Part shown: positions 9,490 through 17,788 of the stretch, piece after piece | How the letters are laid out: every line of letters starts with the position of its first letter | Numbering within the stretch: the first letter of the stretch is position 1 | NCBI GenBank assembly: GCA_021793645.1 | Contig: JAJYSJ010000020.1 | Coordinates: 1 to 41,571 of the forward strand | From: Bacillota bacterium | Lineage (GTDB): Bacteria; Bacillota; Sulfobacillia; JAJZYS01; JAJYTV01 | DNA length: 41,571 nucleotides | Direction of reading: 5' to 3' | The notes under the pieces: model-generated | What the model saw: only the letters and a program-made list of their open reading frames with translations | The model's database searches: none | Told to the model about the DNA's origin: nothing | Translations under genes and position numbers: made by a program

Positions 9490-10887
9490 CTAGAGCGCGC
9501 CCGTCACCCGCGCGGCGCGATGGTCGCCTTCCACTGGAGACACGGCTTTGCCGACATCCACCGCCAAACGGTAAATGTCCCCTGCCCCCATCACCAGCAC
9601 GAGGTCGCCTGGCTGCATATGCCCCGTCAGCCAGGTGAAGGCCTCTGCAAGCCCCGCAACGTGCGTGACGGCCTTTCCGCCCCGGCGCACGTCCTCCGCG
9701 AGGCGCTGGGACGAGACGCCTGGTATCGGCTGCTCTCCTGGCGGTGCGTAGATGTCGAGCAGCACCACTTCGTCCGCAGTGCGGAAGGCGTCGGGAAACT
9801 CGCCGAACAAGAGCTTCGTACGGGCATAGCGCTGCGGCTGGAAGACGGCGACCAGGCGCTTGGGCTGGAGTTCGCGCGCTGCCTCCAGCACTGCCGCGAT
9901 CTCCGTCGGGTGGTGGGCGTAGTCGCTCACGACCGTAATTCCGCCACCCTCTCCAACCACTTCGAAGCGACGCGCAGCGTTGCGGAAGCGCGAGAGGGTG
10001 CGCGCCATGCTGGCGAACGGAACGCCCAGGTGATAGCCGATGGCGATGGCCGCCAGCGCGTTGCGCACGTTGTGCAGACCGGGAAGCGGCAGGTCCAGGC
10101 GCCCGAGGGTTCCATCCGGGCCCTGCACGCTGAAGCGATGTCCGCCCCCCTTGCGCGCGGCAAGCCGCAGAGCGCGGAAATCGCTGCCGCGTCCGAGCCC
10201 ATAGCTGAGGTGCGCGGCCGTCGTGCCTTGCGCAAGCGGACCGATGAGCGGCGCGTCATGGCAGGTGAGCACGAGGCCGTGGCAGCCGTGCAGGAACTGC
10301 CGATAGGCCTGCAGGACGTTTTCGAACTTTCCGTCGTAGTGGTCGAGGTGTTCAGGGTCCGCGTTGGTCAACACTGCGATTTCGGGATGATACCGAAGGA
10401 ACGAACCGTCGCTCTCGTCTGCCTCGGCGACGACATACGGCCCGTGCCCGATCCGCGCGTTGCCCCCCATCCAATCCAGTTCTCCGCCGACGACGACGCT
10501 CGGATCGAGTCCCCCATCGATCAAGACGGCGGAGATCATGGAAGTCGTGGTGGTCTTGCCGTGGGTGCCAGTGACACAAATCCCGCGCCCCTTTGCAAGA
10601 ATCTCCGCCAGCATCTCGGACCGGTGGACAACGGACACGCCGCGCGCGCGCGCGGCCTGCAGTTCTACGTTGTCTTGCGGCACGTCAGTGGAGTAGACGA
10701 CTTTGTCCGCACCAGACTGGTTCACCACCGCGTGGCCGTAGACGATCTCCACCCCGTGTTCCTCGAGGCGCGCCGTACGCGAGGAGGGGCGCACGTCGGA
10801 GCCGGTCACCTGGACGCCCTGGCCCTGCAGGACGAAGGCGATCGCACTCATGCCGTAACCGCCAATCCCGACGAAGTGCACGTGCAA
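9490..10887 (-). CDS. murC: UDP-N-acetylmuramate--L-alanine ligase
   Basis: 465 aa, full length. It adds L-Ala to UDP-MurNAc with ATP hydrolysis. Visible are the N-terminal UDP-binding GIGGYGMS (residues 8-15), the ATP loop GTHGKTTTTS (about 107-116), EADESDGSF in the central domain and DYAHHPTE in the C-terminal domain. The start is a TTG at 10887 after GGAGG with a 9 nt spacer. It follows the gamma-carbonic-anhydrase-like gene by 57 nt and precedes the guaB promoter. It is isolated from other mur genes except murA. Confidence 0.95.
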   Translation of the reverse strand: MHVHFVGIGGYGMSAIAFVLQGQGVQVTGSDVRPSSRTARLEEHGVEIVYGHAVVNQSGADKVVYSTDVPQDNVELQAARARGVSVVHRSEMLAEILAKGRGICVTGTHGKTTTTSMISAVLIDGGLDPSVVVGGELDWMGGNARIGHGPYVVAEADESDGSFLRYHPEIAVLTNADPEHLDHYDGKFENVLQAYRQFLHGCHGLVLTCHDAPLIGPLAQGTTAAHLSYGLGRGSDFRALRLAARKGGGHRFSVQGPDGTLGRLDLPLPGLHNVRNALAAIAIGYHLGVPFASMARTLSRFRNAARRFEVVGEGGGITVVSDYAHHPTEIAAVLEAARELQPKRLVAVFQPQRYARTKLLFGEFPDAFRTADEVVLLDIYAPPGEQPIPGVSSQRLAEDVRRGGKAVTHVAGLAEAFTWLTGHMQPGDLVLVMGAGDIYRLAVDVGKAVSPVEGDHRAARVTGAL

Positions 10888-10944
10888 AATGCTACTCCTC
10901 CCGCCAGGGCTCTTCGCCGCAGGGCATGCGCATCCTGGCTCGGC

Positions 10945-11478
10945 CTATTCTCTACCCGGATCCTGCGCAAGAAAACGCAAATACTCCCGCGCGAGGGCAG
11001 CATAGTGCTCCGCGGAGAGTCGCAGGCGCGCTGCATCCTCCTCCGTCAAGGAACGGACGACGCGTGCGGGAACACCCGCCGCGAGCATCCCGGGCGGAAT
11101 CTCCTTGCCCTCAGGCAGCAGTGCGCCCGCCGCGAGGACCGCGCCTTGGCCCAGCACGGAGCCGTTGAGCAGCGTCGCGCCCATGCCGACGAGCGCACCA
11201 TCGCCAACCTTCGCCCCGTGCACAATCGCCCGGTGGCCGACGGTCACGCCGTCGCCGATCACCAGCGGAAATCCGGGATCGGCGTGGCACACGGCGCCAT
11301 CCTGGATGTTGCTGAGCTTTCCGATGAAAAGGTCCTCCGCGTCGCCGCGCAGGACTGCACCGAACCAGACGGAGGCGCCGGCACCCAGGTGCACTCGGCC
11401 GATCACGTCGGCCGACGGCGCCAGGAAGACGCCCTCCGCGATGTCCGGATAGAACTCCCGGAATGGATAGATCGCCAA
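10945..11478 (-). CDS. gamma-carbonic anhydrase family protein (left-handed beta-helix)
   Basis: 177 aa made of hexapeptide repeats. Three metal-ligand histidines occur in the canonical spacing: H65 (CHADPG), H82 and H87 (VGHRAIVHG). The family binds Zn or Fe, but many YrdA/PaaY-like members have weak or no measured carbonic anhydrase activity, so the reaction is uncertain. A C-terminal helix (about 145-177) packs on the helix as usual. The start is a TTG at 11478 with GAGGAG 8 nt upstream. It overlaps the end of the upstream acetyltransferase gene by 76 nt in another frame. Confidence 0.85.
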   Translation of the reverse strand: MAIYPFREFYPDIAEGVFLAPSADVIGRVHLGAGASVWFGAVLRGDAEDLFIGKLSNIQDGAVCHADPGFPLVIGDGVTVGHRAIVHGAKVGDGALVGMGATLLNGSVLGQGAVLAAGALLPEGKEIPPGMLAAGVPARVVRSLTEEDAARLRLSAEHYAALAREYLRFLAQDPGRE

Positions 11479-11963
11479 CTGTGCTGCTCCTCCTCGAACA
11501 CACGGGCCGGCACGCCGAAGGCCCGGCGTCCGTCGGGGATGTCGCGCGTCACGACGGCGCCCGCGCCAACCTGGGCGCCGGCACCGATCCGCACGCCAGC
11601 CAGCACCGTCGCGTTTGCGCCGATCAGTGCACCTTCCCCGATCTCCACCGGGCCGACGTAGACGCCGTCCGGGCGGAACTCGTGGGTCAATATGGTCACA
11701 TTGTATCCGATGATTGCCCCTTTGCCGATCGAGATCAGGTCGGGGCGAAAAATGTCAAACGTGGCACCGAGCCCCACGGCGGCATAGGGATCGATCCGGC
11801 TGCCAAGCCCGCGCAGCATGGCGTTCTTCACAGCGGACCAGGGTACGTAGCGCGTCAGGAAGATCACGAAGGCACAGGCTGTCGGGCGAAAGAGCCCGAA
11901 GACCTTCTGCCATTCGTACATTGGGTAGGGAAGATCGAGATCGATCCTGGAAAGCCTGCGCAT
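11403..11963 (-). CDS. hexapeptide-repeat acetyltransferase, similar to YvoF of Bacillus
   Basis: 186 aa. A hydrophobic/basic N-terminal region (about 20-60) is followed by left-handed beta-helix repeats (RPDLISIGKGAIIGYNV, VEIGEGALIGANATV, VRIGAGAQVGAGAVV). Family members transfer acetyl or acyl groups from CoA; the acceptor is unknown. The pattern ILTHEF next to IIGYN resembles B. subtilis YvoF. ATG at 11963 follows GGAGGT. The last 25 residues (Ser/Arg-rich, after VFEEEQ) are encoded by the start region of the next gene and look like non-native sequence, so either the genes truly overlap or the stop was lost. Confidence 0.8.
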   Translation of the reverse strand: MRRLSRIDLDLPYPMYEWQKVFGLFRPTACAFVIFLTRYVPWSAVKNAMLRGLGSRIDPYAAVGLGATFDIFRPDLISIGKGAIIGYNVTILTHEFRPDGVYVGPVEIGEGALIGANATVLAGVRIGAGAQVGAGAVVTRDIPDGRRAFGVPARVFEEEQHSWRSIHSGSSIRTSRRASSWRRRPT

Positions 11964-12026
11964 GGTGGACCTCCGGCGCCGCCGATTGGACGCCGGGCCT
12001 ATCCTGCCCCAGCGCAGGAAATCGGC

Positions 12027-13016
12027 TCAGGGCTTGAAGGGATGGATCACGGGCTCAGCGTTGAGATCCTCCGGCGAACGTTCCCCTGCGGCGTAGAGCG
12101 CAAGCCCGAGCCGCGCGATCATCGCGGCGTTGTCTGTCGAGTAGCGCAAGGGTGGGACGAGCAGTTCGACCCCGCTCTTCGCCAGCTCTTCCGCCAGGCG
12201 CCGGCGCAAAAAGCCATTCGCCGAGACGCCGCCCGCGAAGACGAGGCGGCGGGCGCCCGTGCGCTCGAGCGCGGTGCGCGTGCGCGAGAGCAGTTGCGAG
12301 AGCACAGACTCCTGGAAGGCCGCCGCGATGTCGGCCGCCTGGGCTCCGGCGAGAAAGCGCTGCTGCGCTGCCGTCTTGAGGCCTGAAAAGCTGAAGTCCA
12401 GGCTTCCTTCGAATGTGCGTACCTCCGGCAGTGGAGCGCGCCTGGAGTCTCCATCGCGCGCGATCCGCTCGATCAGCGGGCCACCCGGGTAGCCGAGGCC
12501 CAGCGCGCGCGCCACCTTATCGAAGGCCTCGCCGGCCGCATCGTCGCGCGAGCGGCCGAGCACCTCCACCTCCTGCGCAGCGTGCAGCTGCAGGAGGACT
12601 GTGTGCCCGCCCGAGGCGATCAGCGCGAGCTCCGGGTAGCATAGGTCGGCCCCGAGGAACGCCGCGTAGGCGTGGGCGACGACGTGGTTCACCCCGACGA
12701 GGGGCAGATCGCGCGCGAAGGCGTAGGCCTTGGCGAACGAGAGCCCCACCATGAGGGCTCCTGCGAGGCCAGGTCCGCGCGTCACCGCAACGAGGCCCAC
12801 GTCCTTCGCAGCGATCCCCGCCTCCTGAAACGCGTGAAGCACTGTCGGCGAGAGGCGCTCGAGGTGGCGGCGCGCCGCCACCTCGGGAACGACGCCGCCG
12901 AACGCCTCATGCAGATCGATCTGCGACGCGACGCTGGAGCCCAGCACGCGGCCCTCGTCCGTCACAAGGGCGGCCGCCGTCTCGTCGCAGCTGGACTCGA
13001 TGCCAAGGCAGATCAC
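12027..13016 (-). CDS. tsaD: tRNA N6-adenosine threonylcarbamoyltransferase TsaD
   Basis: 329 aa. It transfers the threonylcarbamoyl group to A37 of ANN-decoding tRNAs, acting with TsaB and TsaE. The ASKHA fold is recognisable: GIESSCDETAAA (residues 5-16), the metal ligands in NHVVAHAYA (H-x3-H), ALIASGGHT, FSGLKTA and FAGGVSANG, then STDNAAM near the C-terminus. GTG at 13016 overlaps the rimI stop (GTGA) and is preceded by GGAGG at 7 nt. Last gene of the thiL-tsaE-tsaB-rimI-tsaD block, 63 nt before the YvoF-like gene. Confidence 0.96.
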   Translation of the reverse strand: MICLGIESSCDETAAALVTDEGRVLGSSVASQIDLHEAFGGVVPEVAARRHLERLSPTVLHAFQEAGIAAKDVGLVAVTRGPGLAGALMVGLSFAKAYAFARDLPLVGVNHVVAHAYAAFLGADLCYPELALIASGGHTVLLQLHAAQEVEVLGRSRDDAAGEAFDKVARALGLGYPGGPLIERIARDGDSRRAPLPEVRTFEGSLDFSFSGLKTAAQQRFLAGAQAADIAAAFQESVLSQLLSRTRTALERTGARRLVFAGGVSANGFLRRRLAEELAKSGVELLVPPLRYSTDNAAMIARLGLALYAAGERSPEDLNAEPVIHPFKP

Positions 13017-13495
13017 TCCGCACCCTCCCCCGGCATGCGGCCCCAGACCATGATGTAGGCGTCCTCTCCGTTGTCCGTGTAGTAGCCGCGCCGCACGCCG
13101 ACGCGATGGAACCCGAGCGATTCATAGAGGCTCTGGGCGATGGTGTTCGAGATCCGTACCTCGAGCGTCACCCGTATACCCCCGGAAAGCCTTGCAAGGT
13201 CCATCGCCGCCTGCATCAGCATCCGCCCGACCCCGCGCCCGCGGAAATCCGGGTGGACGGCGACGTTGGTGATGTGCCCCTCGTCGACGATGAACCACAT
13301 GCCGCAGTAGCCGACGACCCGCTGGCCAGCCTTCGCGACGAGGTAATGGGCATAGGCGTTCTCCGTCAGTTCGGAGACGAAGGCCCGGCGCGACCAGGGC
13401 GTCGCGTAGGACTTTCGCTCCGTCACGAGCACCTGCTCCACGTCCGGAAGACGCATCTCCTCCACGTGCACGGGCTCATCGAGCATCTCGTCCAT
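13013..13495 (-). CDS. rimI: ribosomal protein bS18-alanine N-acetyltransferase RimI
   Basis: 160 aa GNAT protein. It acetylates the N-terminal alanine of ribosomal protein S18. Motif A reads NVAVHPDFRGRGVGRMLM, with the typical RimI sequence TLEVRISN(T) and LYESLGF following. The chosen ATG at 13495 overlaps the end of tsaB by 20 nt; its ribosome binding site is weak, and ATGs at 13486 or 13450 are alternatives. Position between tsaB and tsaD is the same as in Bacillus, which supports RimI over other GNATs. Confidence 0.9.
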   Translation of the reverse strand: MDEMLDEPVHVEEMRLPDVEQVLVTERKSYATPWSRRAFVSELTENAYAHYLVAKAGQRVVGYCGMWFIVDEGHITNVAVHPDFRGRGVGRMLMQAAMDLARLSGGIRVTLEVRISNTIAQSLYESLGFHRVGVRRGYYTDNGEDAYIMVWGRMPGEGAE

Positions 13496-14165
13496 CTGAG
13501 ACCGCCGGCGGCCGGAGATAAAGCGCAGCGGTGGAAAGCGCATCGGCGATCGTCGCCTCCTCCCTCGCCCGTAGGGCGTACCGGCCGAGATCCGCGGCGC
13601 GTAGTTCCGCCGTCCCCAGCCGTGCGTATTCGCAGGTTTCGAGGATGGCCCGGTGGGCGCGCACGGCGTCCCCCAGGAAGAGCACCGGCCGGCCATGGGC
13701 CTTCAGGTCCTCGCAGAAGTCGGGCAGTCTGCGCAAGGCCGGCTCCATCAGTTCACGAGGAAGCGCACCGTCCCGCACCTCGTAGAGTGCGCAGAAGGCG
13801 TCTTCGCGCCTTGCATCGAGCGCTGGCGCGACGAGGCCGTCCTGCGCCTGCGCGAAGGCTGCGGCCGGTAGGCCGGGAACACCGTAGACCGGGATGCCGA
13901 GGCCGTCGCGCAGTGCCTCGAGGGCCGCAAGTCCGATACGCAGGCCCGTGTAGGACCCTGGTCCGCGGTTCGCCGCAGCCGCCCCGAGATCGCTGCGGCT
14001 GACGCCTGCGAGCCGCAGCGCCTCGGAAATCGTCGGCACCAGCATTGCCGAATGCAGGCGGGGCGCATGCCGCGAAACCTCAGCGAGCAGCCGCCCGTCC
14101 CGTCCCAGTACCGCTGCGGAGAGCATCTCCGTGGAGGTGTCGAAGCACAGCCACGGGCCCTTCAC
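13476..14165 (-). CDS. tsaB: tRNA threonylcarbamoyladenosine biosynthesis protein TsaB
   Basis: 229 aa. It is the non-catalytic ASKHA-fold partner that scaffolds TsaD and TsaE in t6A synthesis. Signatures are CFDTSTEMLSAAV near the N-terminus, HSAMLVPTI and ANRGPGSYTGLRIG (about residues 62-75), followed by LDARREDAF. GTG at 14165 overlaps the tsaE stop (GTGA); open frame upstream is not used because the family begins directly before the FDTS motif. The ribosome binding site is weak, as expected for a coupled gene. Confidence 0.93.
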   Translation of the reverse strand: MKGPWLCFDTSTEMLSAAVLGRDGRLLAEVSRHAPRLHSAMLVPTISEALRLAGVSRSDLGAAAANRGPGSYTGLRIGLAALEALRDGLGIPVYGVPGLPAAAFAQAQDGLVAPALDARREDAFCALYEVRDGALPRELMEPALRRLPDFCEDLKAHGRPVLFLGDAVRAHRAILETCEYARLGTAELRAADLGRYALRAREEATIADALSTAALYLRPPAVSDGRDAR

Positions 14166-14614
14166 TGCGGCCACCGCAGCCGCTCTTGCGCCCGCTTGGC
14201 GCGGGGGCCGCGGGCAAGGACCTCGGCAGCCCGCTCGTCGCCCTCCCGCCTCAGGCGCACCTCCAGCCGATCGTCTGGCAATGCGCCCTCTGCCCGCTCC
14301 GGCCACTCGATGAGCAGCACCGCGTCCGGTGCGAAGATCTCCTCGATGCCGAACTCCTGAAGGTCGGTGCGCTCCAGTCGGTAGAGGTCAAGATGATAGA
14401 GTTCGCCAGGGTAGGCCTGCAACAGGGTGAATGTCGGGCTTTGAGCAAACGCAATGCCGGTGCGTGCCGCGATGAACCCCTGGCAGAGCGTCGTCTTGCC
14501 AGCTCCGAGTTCGCCAAAGAGGCAGATCGCGAGTCCCTCCTCGACGGCGTCCGAAAGCGCGGAACCCAAGGCCCTCGTCTCCTCCTCGTCACGCAGAGCA
14601 ATGCGCCCCGTCAC
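14162..14614 (-). CDS. tsaE: tRNA threonylcarbamoyladenosine biosynthesis ATPase TsaE
   Basis: 150 aa. The ATPase that resets the TsaBD complex between catalytic cycles. The P-loop is GELGAGKTT (about residues 34-42), followed by the family motif SPTF and, further on, LYHLDLYRLE and LIEWPER. GTG at 14614 overlaps the thiL stop (GTGA) and follows GGGGGTGA. The C-terminal extension after about residue 125 is basic and somewhat longer than average. Confidence 0.93.
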   Translation of the reverse strand: MTGRIALRDEEETRALGSALSDAVEEGLAICLFGELGAGKTTLCQGFIAARTGIAFAQSPTFTLLQAYPGELYHLDLYRLERTDLQEFGIEEIFAPDAVLLIEWPERAEGALPDDRLEVRLRREGDERAAEVLARGPRAKRAQERLRWPQ

Positions 14615-15558
14615 GCGTCACCCCCGCTGAAGTGCTGGTAGCCGCGTCCGACGAGCGGCTCGAGTCGCCCCTCGCGCCGCACCTCGAGGCCGCTTGCCGC
14701 CTGTGTCACCTCGCCGATGCGGCAAAGCCGCACGCCTGACTTCGCTGCAGCCGCAAGGTCGAAGTCCGGCCCGGCCGTAAAGAGGAGTTCGAAATCCTCG
14801 CCGCCATCATAAGCGTACCGCAGCGCCTCGTCCCTGGGAACGCCCGGCTCAAGCGGCAGAGCGCTCTCATCGATGCGTATGCCGACCCCAGACGCCTTCG
14901 CAATAGCCTGCAGTTCCGGGAAGAGACCGTCGGAGACATCATCGCATGCGCCCGCACCGAGGCGGGCCAACGCTGCACCTAGTGCAACCCGCGGCAGCGG
15001 CCGCAGGAAGCGCTGCGCCTGCTCGGGCGGCTCTCCGCGCAACAGCCGCTGCAATCCTGCTGCTGACGCACCAAGGGTGCCCGATACATAGACCTGATGG
15101 CCGATCTCCGCCGCGCCGCGCAAGAGCGGCCGCTCCACTGGCGCGAATGCGGTGATCGAGATGAAGGGGACGGCTGACTCAACCGTGTCGCCCCCGATGA
15201 GTCCGGCCCCGGTCTGCTCGCCAAGGTCCGCCATGCCGGCGTAGATCTCCTCGATCTCCTCGACGCGCAGCTGGCCAGGTACGCCAAGGGCGACGACGTA
15301 GCGCGCTTCGCCGCACGCACCGCTCGACGCAAGGTCTGAGATCGATGCGGCAAGCGAGCGGTAGCCGATGTCGCGCCAGGACATGAGGGCGGGATCAAAG
15401 TGCACGCCGCCCACCAGTGCATCTGTCGTGACGAGCATTTGCGCCCCGCCGCCAGCCTGGATCACCGCGCAGTCGTCCCTGAATCCCATGCCTTCCGGCG
15501 CCGCGTACTGCCGCAGGCGCTCGATGAGCCCCCATTCACCCAAAGCGTCCACCCGCAC
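14611..15558 (-). CDS. thiL: thiamine-monophosphate kinase
   Basis: 315 aa. It phosphorylates thiamine monophosphate to the diphosphate, using ATP. It belongs to the PurM/ThiL/SelD fold. The N-terminal LGEWGLIERL, the GDD-type FRDDCAVI, VTTDALVGGVHF, SLAASISDLASSGA, GGDTV and CDDVSDGL are in the right order. The open frame extends to 15996, but the GTG at 15558 follows GGGGGG at 7 nt and matches the family start. First gene of the t6A block, and the order equals that of Bacillus. It is not SelD: the length and N-terminus fit ThiL. Confidence 0.94.
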   Translation of the reverse strand: MRVDALGEWGLIERLRQYAAPEGMGFRDDCAVIQAGGGAQMLVTTDALVGGVHFDPALMSWRDIGYRSLAASISDLASSGACGEARYVVALGVPGQLRVEEIEEIYAGMADLGEQTGAGLIGGDTVESAVPFISITAFAPVERPLLRGAAEIGHQVYVSGTLGASAAGLQRLLRGEPPEQAQRFLRPLPRVALGAALARLGAGACDDVSDGLFPELQAIAKASGVGIRIDESALPLEPGVPRDEALRYAYDGGEDFELLFTAGPDFDLAAAAKSGVRLCRIGEVTQAASGLEVRREGRLEPLVGRGYQHFSGGDA

Positions 15559-15608
15559 GGCTCGTCCCCCCAGCAGGGTTTCCCCTGTGCGCCCCGGAAT
15601 GAAACAGC

Positions 15609-16412
15609 GTGGACAGTCTTTCGCGGCGCAAGGTCGCCGCCCTCTATCCTGCACATCTTGCCAGCCTCTTGCCTCGCCGCGGAATTCCCGGCTGCGACGT
15701 GATCGCGAGCGACGACCTCGCTGCGATCGCGGCTGCGCAGCCCGCGGTGCTCGGCGCACTCTACCTTCCAGAGGAGCGTCCGACAGACCTGCCGCCGCTC
15801 TACGCGCTCGGTCCCGCGCTCTGGCAAGACCCGCCAGCGGCGCTGGTCGGCCGGGCAGATCAGGGACAGCGCCAGGTCGCCGCGCGTGCGCTTGAGACGC
15901 TGCTCGGTATTCTCGGACCGGGGCCCCTGCCTCCGAGCCCTCGGGGCCTGCGGCTGAAGACGCTGCAGAGTGCGCTCGGCGGCGGCGGCGTCGCAATCGC
16001 CGGCGGCGGCAAGGTCGGTCGGGCGGTCTACACCCTGGCCCACCAGGGGAAACTGCGCGCCCGGCTCATCTCTGACCACAAGTCCGCGATTGCCAACCCA
16101 GTCCCTTGGTCACGCGCAAGCGACCTGTTCAAAGGGGCGCGAGCGGTGCTTTGGGCGTCGGACCGCCCGCTGACGCCGATGCTCAGCCACCTGCCGCCAG
16201 AAGCGGTGCTCGTGGTGCTATCCGCACTGTCTTCGGAGGAGCGCCAGGGCCTGCTCGCGACGCTCGATGGCCGCGCCGCCACGGCACTTGTCCTCTACCG
16301 CCCGCTCGCGCTGCCGACGCATCCCGGCCTTGTGGTGCTCAGCGACTCTCCGCGCCGTCAGGCGCTGGCCATGGCTCAGTTTCTGCGTCATCTGCAGCGC
16401 CATCCAGGATGA
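15609..16412 (+). CDS. unrecognised protein with a Rossmann-like nucleotide-binding motif
   Basis: 267 aa, divergent from thiL (50 nt apart). I do not recognise the family. At about residues 125-140 it has VAIAGGGKVGRAVYTLA, a GxGxxG-like loop after a beta strand, followed by a basic segment and further alternating strand/helix. This resembles the NAD(P)-binding half of shikimate-dehydrogenase-like or siroheme-type enzymes. The N-terminal half (about 1-110) matches nothing I can name. It may be a two-domain oxidoreductase, but no catalytic residue can be assigned. The start GTG at 15609 has only a weak ribosome binding site (CGGAA). Its 3' end overlaps udg by 74 nt on the other strand. Confidence 0.7.
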   Translation: MDSLSRRKVAALYPAHLASLLPRRGIPGCDVIASDDLAAIAAAQPAVLGALYLPEERPTDLPPLYALGPALWQDPPAALVGRADQGQRQVAARALETLLGILGPGPLPPSPRGLRLKTLQSALGGGGVAIAGGGKVGRAVYTLAHQGKLRARLISDHKSAIANPVPWSRASDLFKGARAVLWASDRPLTPMLSHLPPEAVLVVLSALSSEERQGLLATLDGRAATALVLYRPLALPTHPGLVVLSDSPRRQALAMAQFLRHLQRHPG

Positions 16413-16956
16413 GCCGGTAGTCCTTCGCGATGCGCTGGAAATCGTGCCAGACCGGACGCTTCTTCGAAGGGTCGCGCAAAAGGGCCGCCGGGTGGAAGGT
16501 CGGGTAGTAGGCCCGCCCGTCCTGCACGATGCGGCTGCCTCGCACTGCAGTGACCGATGTCTTCGGCCCGAGCACGGCCTTCGTTGCCGTCGCGCCCAGG
16601 AGGACTACGATCGGCGGATCGAGCACGGCGAGCAGGGCGCTTCGATGGCGCGCGCAGGCCGAGACCTCCGTGGGCTCCGGCGCGCGGTTTTTGGGCGGAC
16701 GGCAGAGCACGGTGTTCGAGATGTAGACATCCTGCTCGGAGAGGTCGACCGCCGCAAGGATCTTGTCAAGGAGCTGGCCTGCCGCCCCGACGAACGGCAG
16801 GCCCTGCAGGTCCTCGTCCTTGCCTGGACCCTCTCCGACCAAGAGGATGCGCGCAGCCGGATTGCCACGGCCGAAAACGACCTGTGTGCGCCCCTCGTGC
16901 AGTACACAGTCGGTGCAGGCCTGAGCGGAGCGGCGCAACTCTTCGAGGTCCGCCAC
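16339..16956 (-). CDS. udg: type-4 (family 4) uracil-DNA glycosylase
   Basis: 205 aa, a 4Fe-4S enzyme that excises uracil from DNA; common in thermophiles and many Gram-positives. The cluster cysteines C14, C17, C85 and C101 are in the expected places. Motif 1 is GEGPGKDED (about residues 41-49), and the C-terminal motif is [12 protein letters not shown]. The GTG at 16956 is used because the family begins right before the first CxxC; the longer upstream frame is out of frame with dppA and looks non-coding. It follows dppA by 2 nt, so coupling is likely. The acidic C-terminal tail (after about residue 180) is variable in the family. Confidence 0.9.
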   Translation of the reverse strand: MADLEELRRSAQACTDCVLHEGRTQVVFGRGNPAARILLVGEGPGKDEDLQGLPFVGAAGQLLDKILAAVDLSEQDVYISNTVLCRPPKNRAPEPTEVSACARHRSALLAVLDPPIVVLLGATATKAVLGPKTSVTAVRGSRIVQDGRAYYPTFHPAALLRDPSKKRPVWHDFQRIAKDYRLILDGAADDAETEPWPAPDGAESR

Positions 16957-16958
16957 GG

Positions 16959-17768
16959 CTAGTCTCTCGCGAGGGTGATCATTGCGCGAAAGGCCTTGAA
17001 GACTTCCCGATAGTCGTCGTGCGCAAAGCGCACGCTCAGCGGCGAGGTGCGCTCGGAGCCCGGACAGAGCGCGGCAAGGCCTGCCTGCGCCGCATTGAGG
17101 AAGGTCACTTCGACTTCCGGGCGCCCCGGCAACGTGAAGACCTGCATCTGCTTTGCGCCACGCACCGCCGCCTCGGCGCCCTTGGTGATCTCCTCGCAAG
17201 CACGGGCGTGCGAAAGGTTTCTTGCCGCGTAGCGGCTCGCCGCCCACTTCACCAGTGCGAACTTTGCCCACGGCACGATCTCGGCAGTCTCTTTCTGCAG
17301 CACGTCGTCTCCGGTGACGAGGCCCACCGGCACACCGAGCAAACCGGCATAGGCAGCGTTCAGCCCAAGTTCGCCCACAGGCCGACCGCACAGGCGAGAG
17401 GTGTGCACGAGTCCATTGTAGGTGTGCGCCAGCGTTCCAGCGCTGCCCGCCATCGAGTGGTAGCCCGTGCAGAGCATCACGTCGAAGCCGGCTTCGATTC
17501 CCTCGACCATGCTGAGAGGCTTCGGCGCTCCGGACACCAGTTCGGCACGCGGGTCGAGTGCGTCCAGCAGAAGGTTGCGCATGCCATCGTGGGAGTCGTT
17601 CACCCGCACCTCGGTCGCACCGCCCTGGAACGCACCCTCAATCGCGGCGTTCACCTCCGCGATCATCAGGCTGCGAGCCGCGTCGTACTGCTTTTCTGCG
17701 GGCATCGTCTGCAGGATGCCGGTCACCCCGGCGGTTCCCTCCATGTCAGCGCTGATATAGACGCGCAT
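16959..17768 (-). CDS. dppA: M55 family D-aminopeptidase (DppA-like)
   Basis: 269 aa. Family M55 peptidases form a ring-shaped decamer with a di-zinc site and remove N-terminal D-amino acids, for example from D-Ala-D-Ala. The metal site is seen in SADMEG (residues 6-11), NDSHDGMRN (about 57-65) and GYHSMAG (about 101-107). ATG at 17768 follows GAGGGG. It lies a few genes from alanine racemase, suggesting recycling of D-alanyl peptides, an inference from context. Bacillus dppA heads a dipeptide transporter operon; no transporter is present here. Confidence 0.9.
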   Translation of the reverse strand: MRVYISADMEGTAGVTGILQTMPAEKQYDAARSLMIAEVNAAIEGAFQGGATEVRVNDSHDGMRNLLLDALDPRAELVSGAPKPLSMVEGIEAGFDVMLCTGYHSMAGSAGTLAHTYNGLVHTSRLCGRPVGELGLNAAYAGLLGVPVGLVTGDDVLQKETAEIVPWAKFALVKWAASRYAARNLSHARACEEITKGAEAAVRGAKQMQVFTLPGRPEVEVTFLNAAQAGLAALCPGSERTSPLSVRFAHDDYREVFKAFRAMITLARD

Positions 17769-17788
17769 CTGTACACCCCTCTCTAAAC

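Noticed and set aside
9481-11661. 726-codon open frame on the plus strand
   Set aside because: Antisense to murC and the gamma-carbonic-anhydrase-like gene; no recognisable domain.
14611-15558. thiL as selD (selenophosphate synthase)
   Set aside because: It shares the fold, but the LGEWGLIERL start, length and gene order with tsaE/tsaB/rimI/tsaD fit ThiL; SelD's N-terminal Cys/Sec Gly-rich motif is absent.
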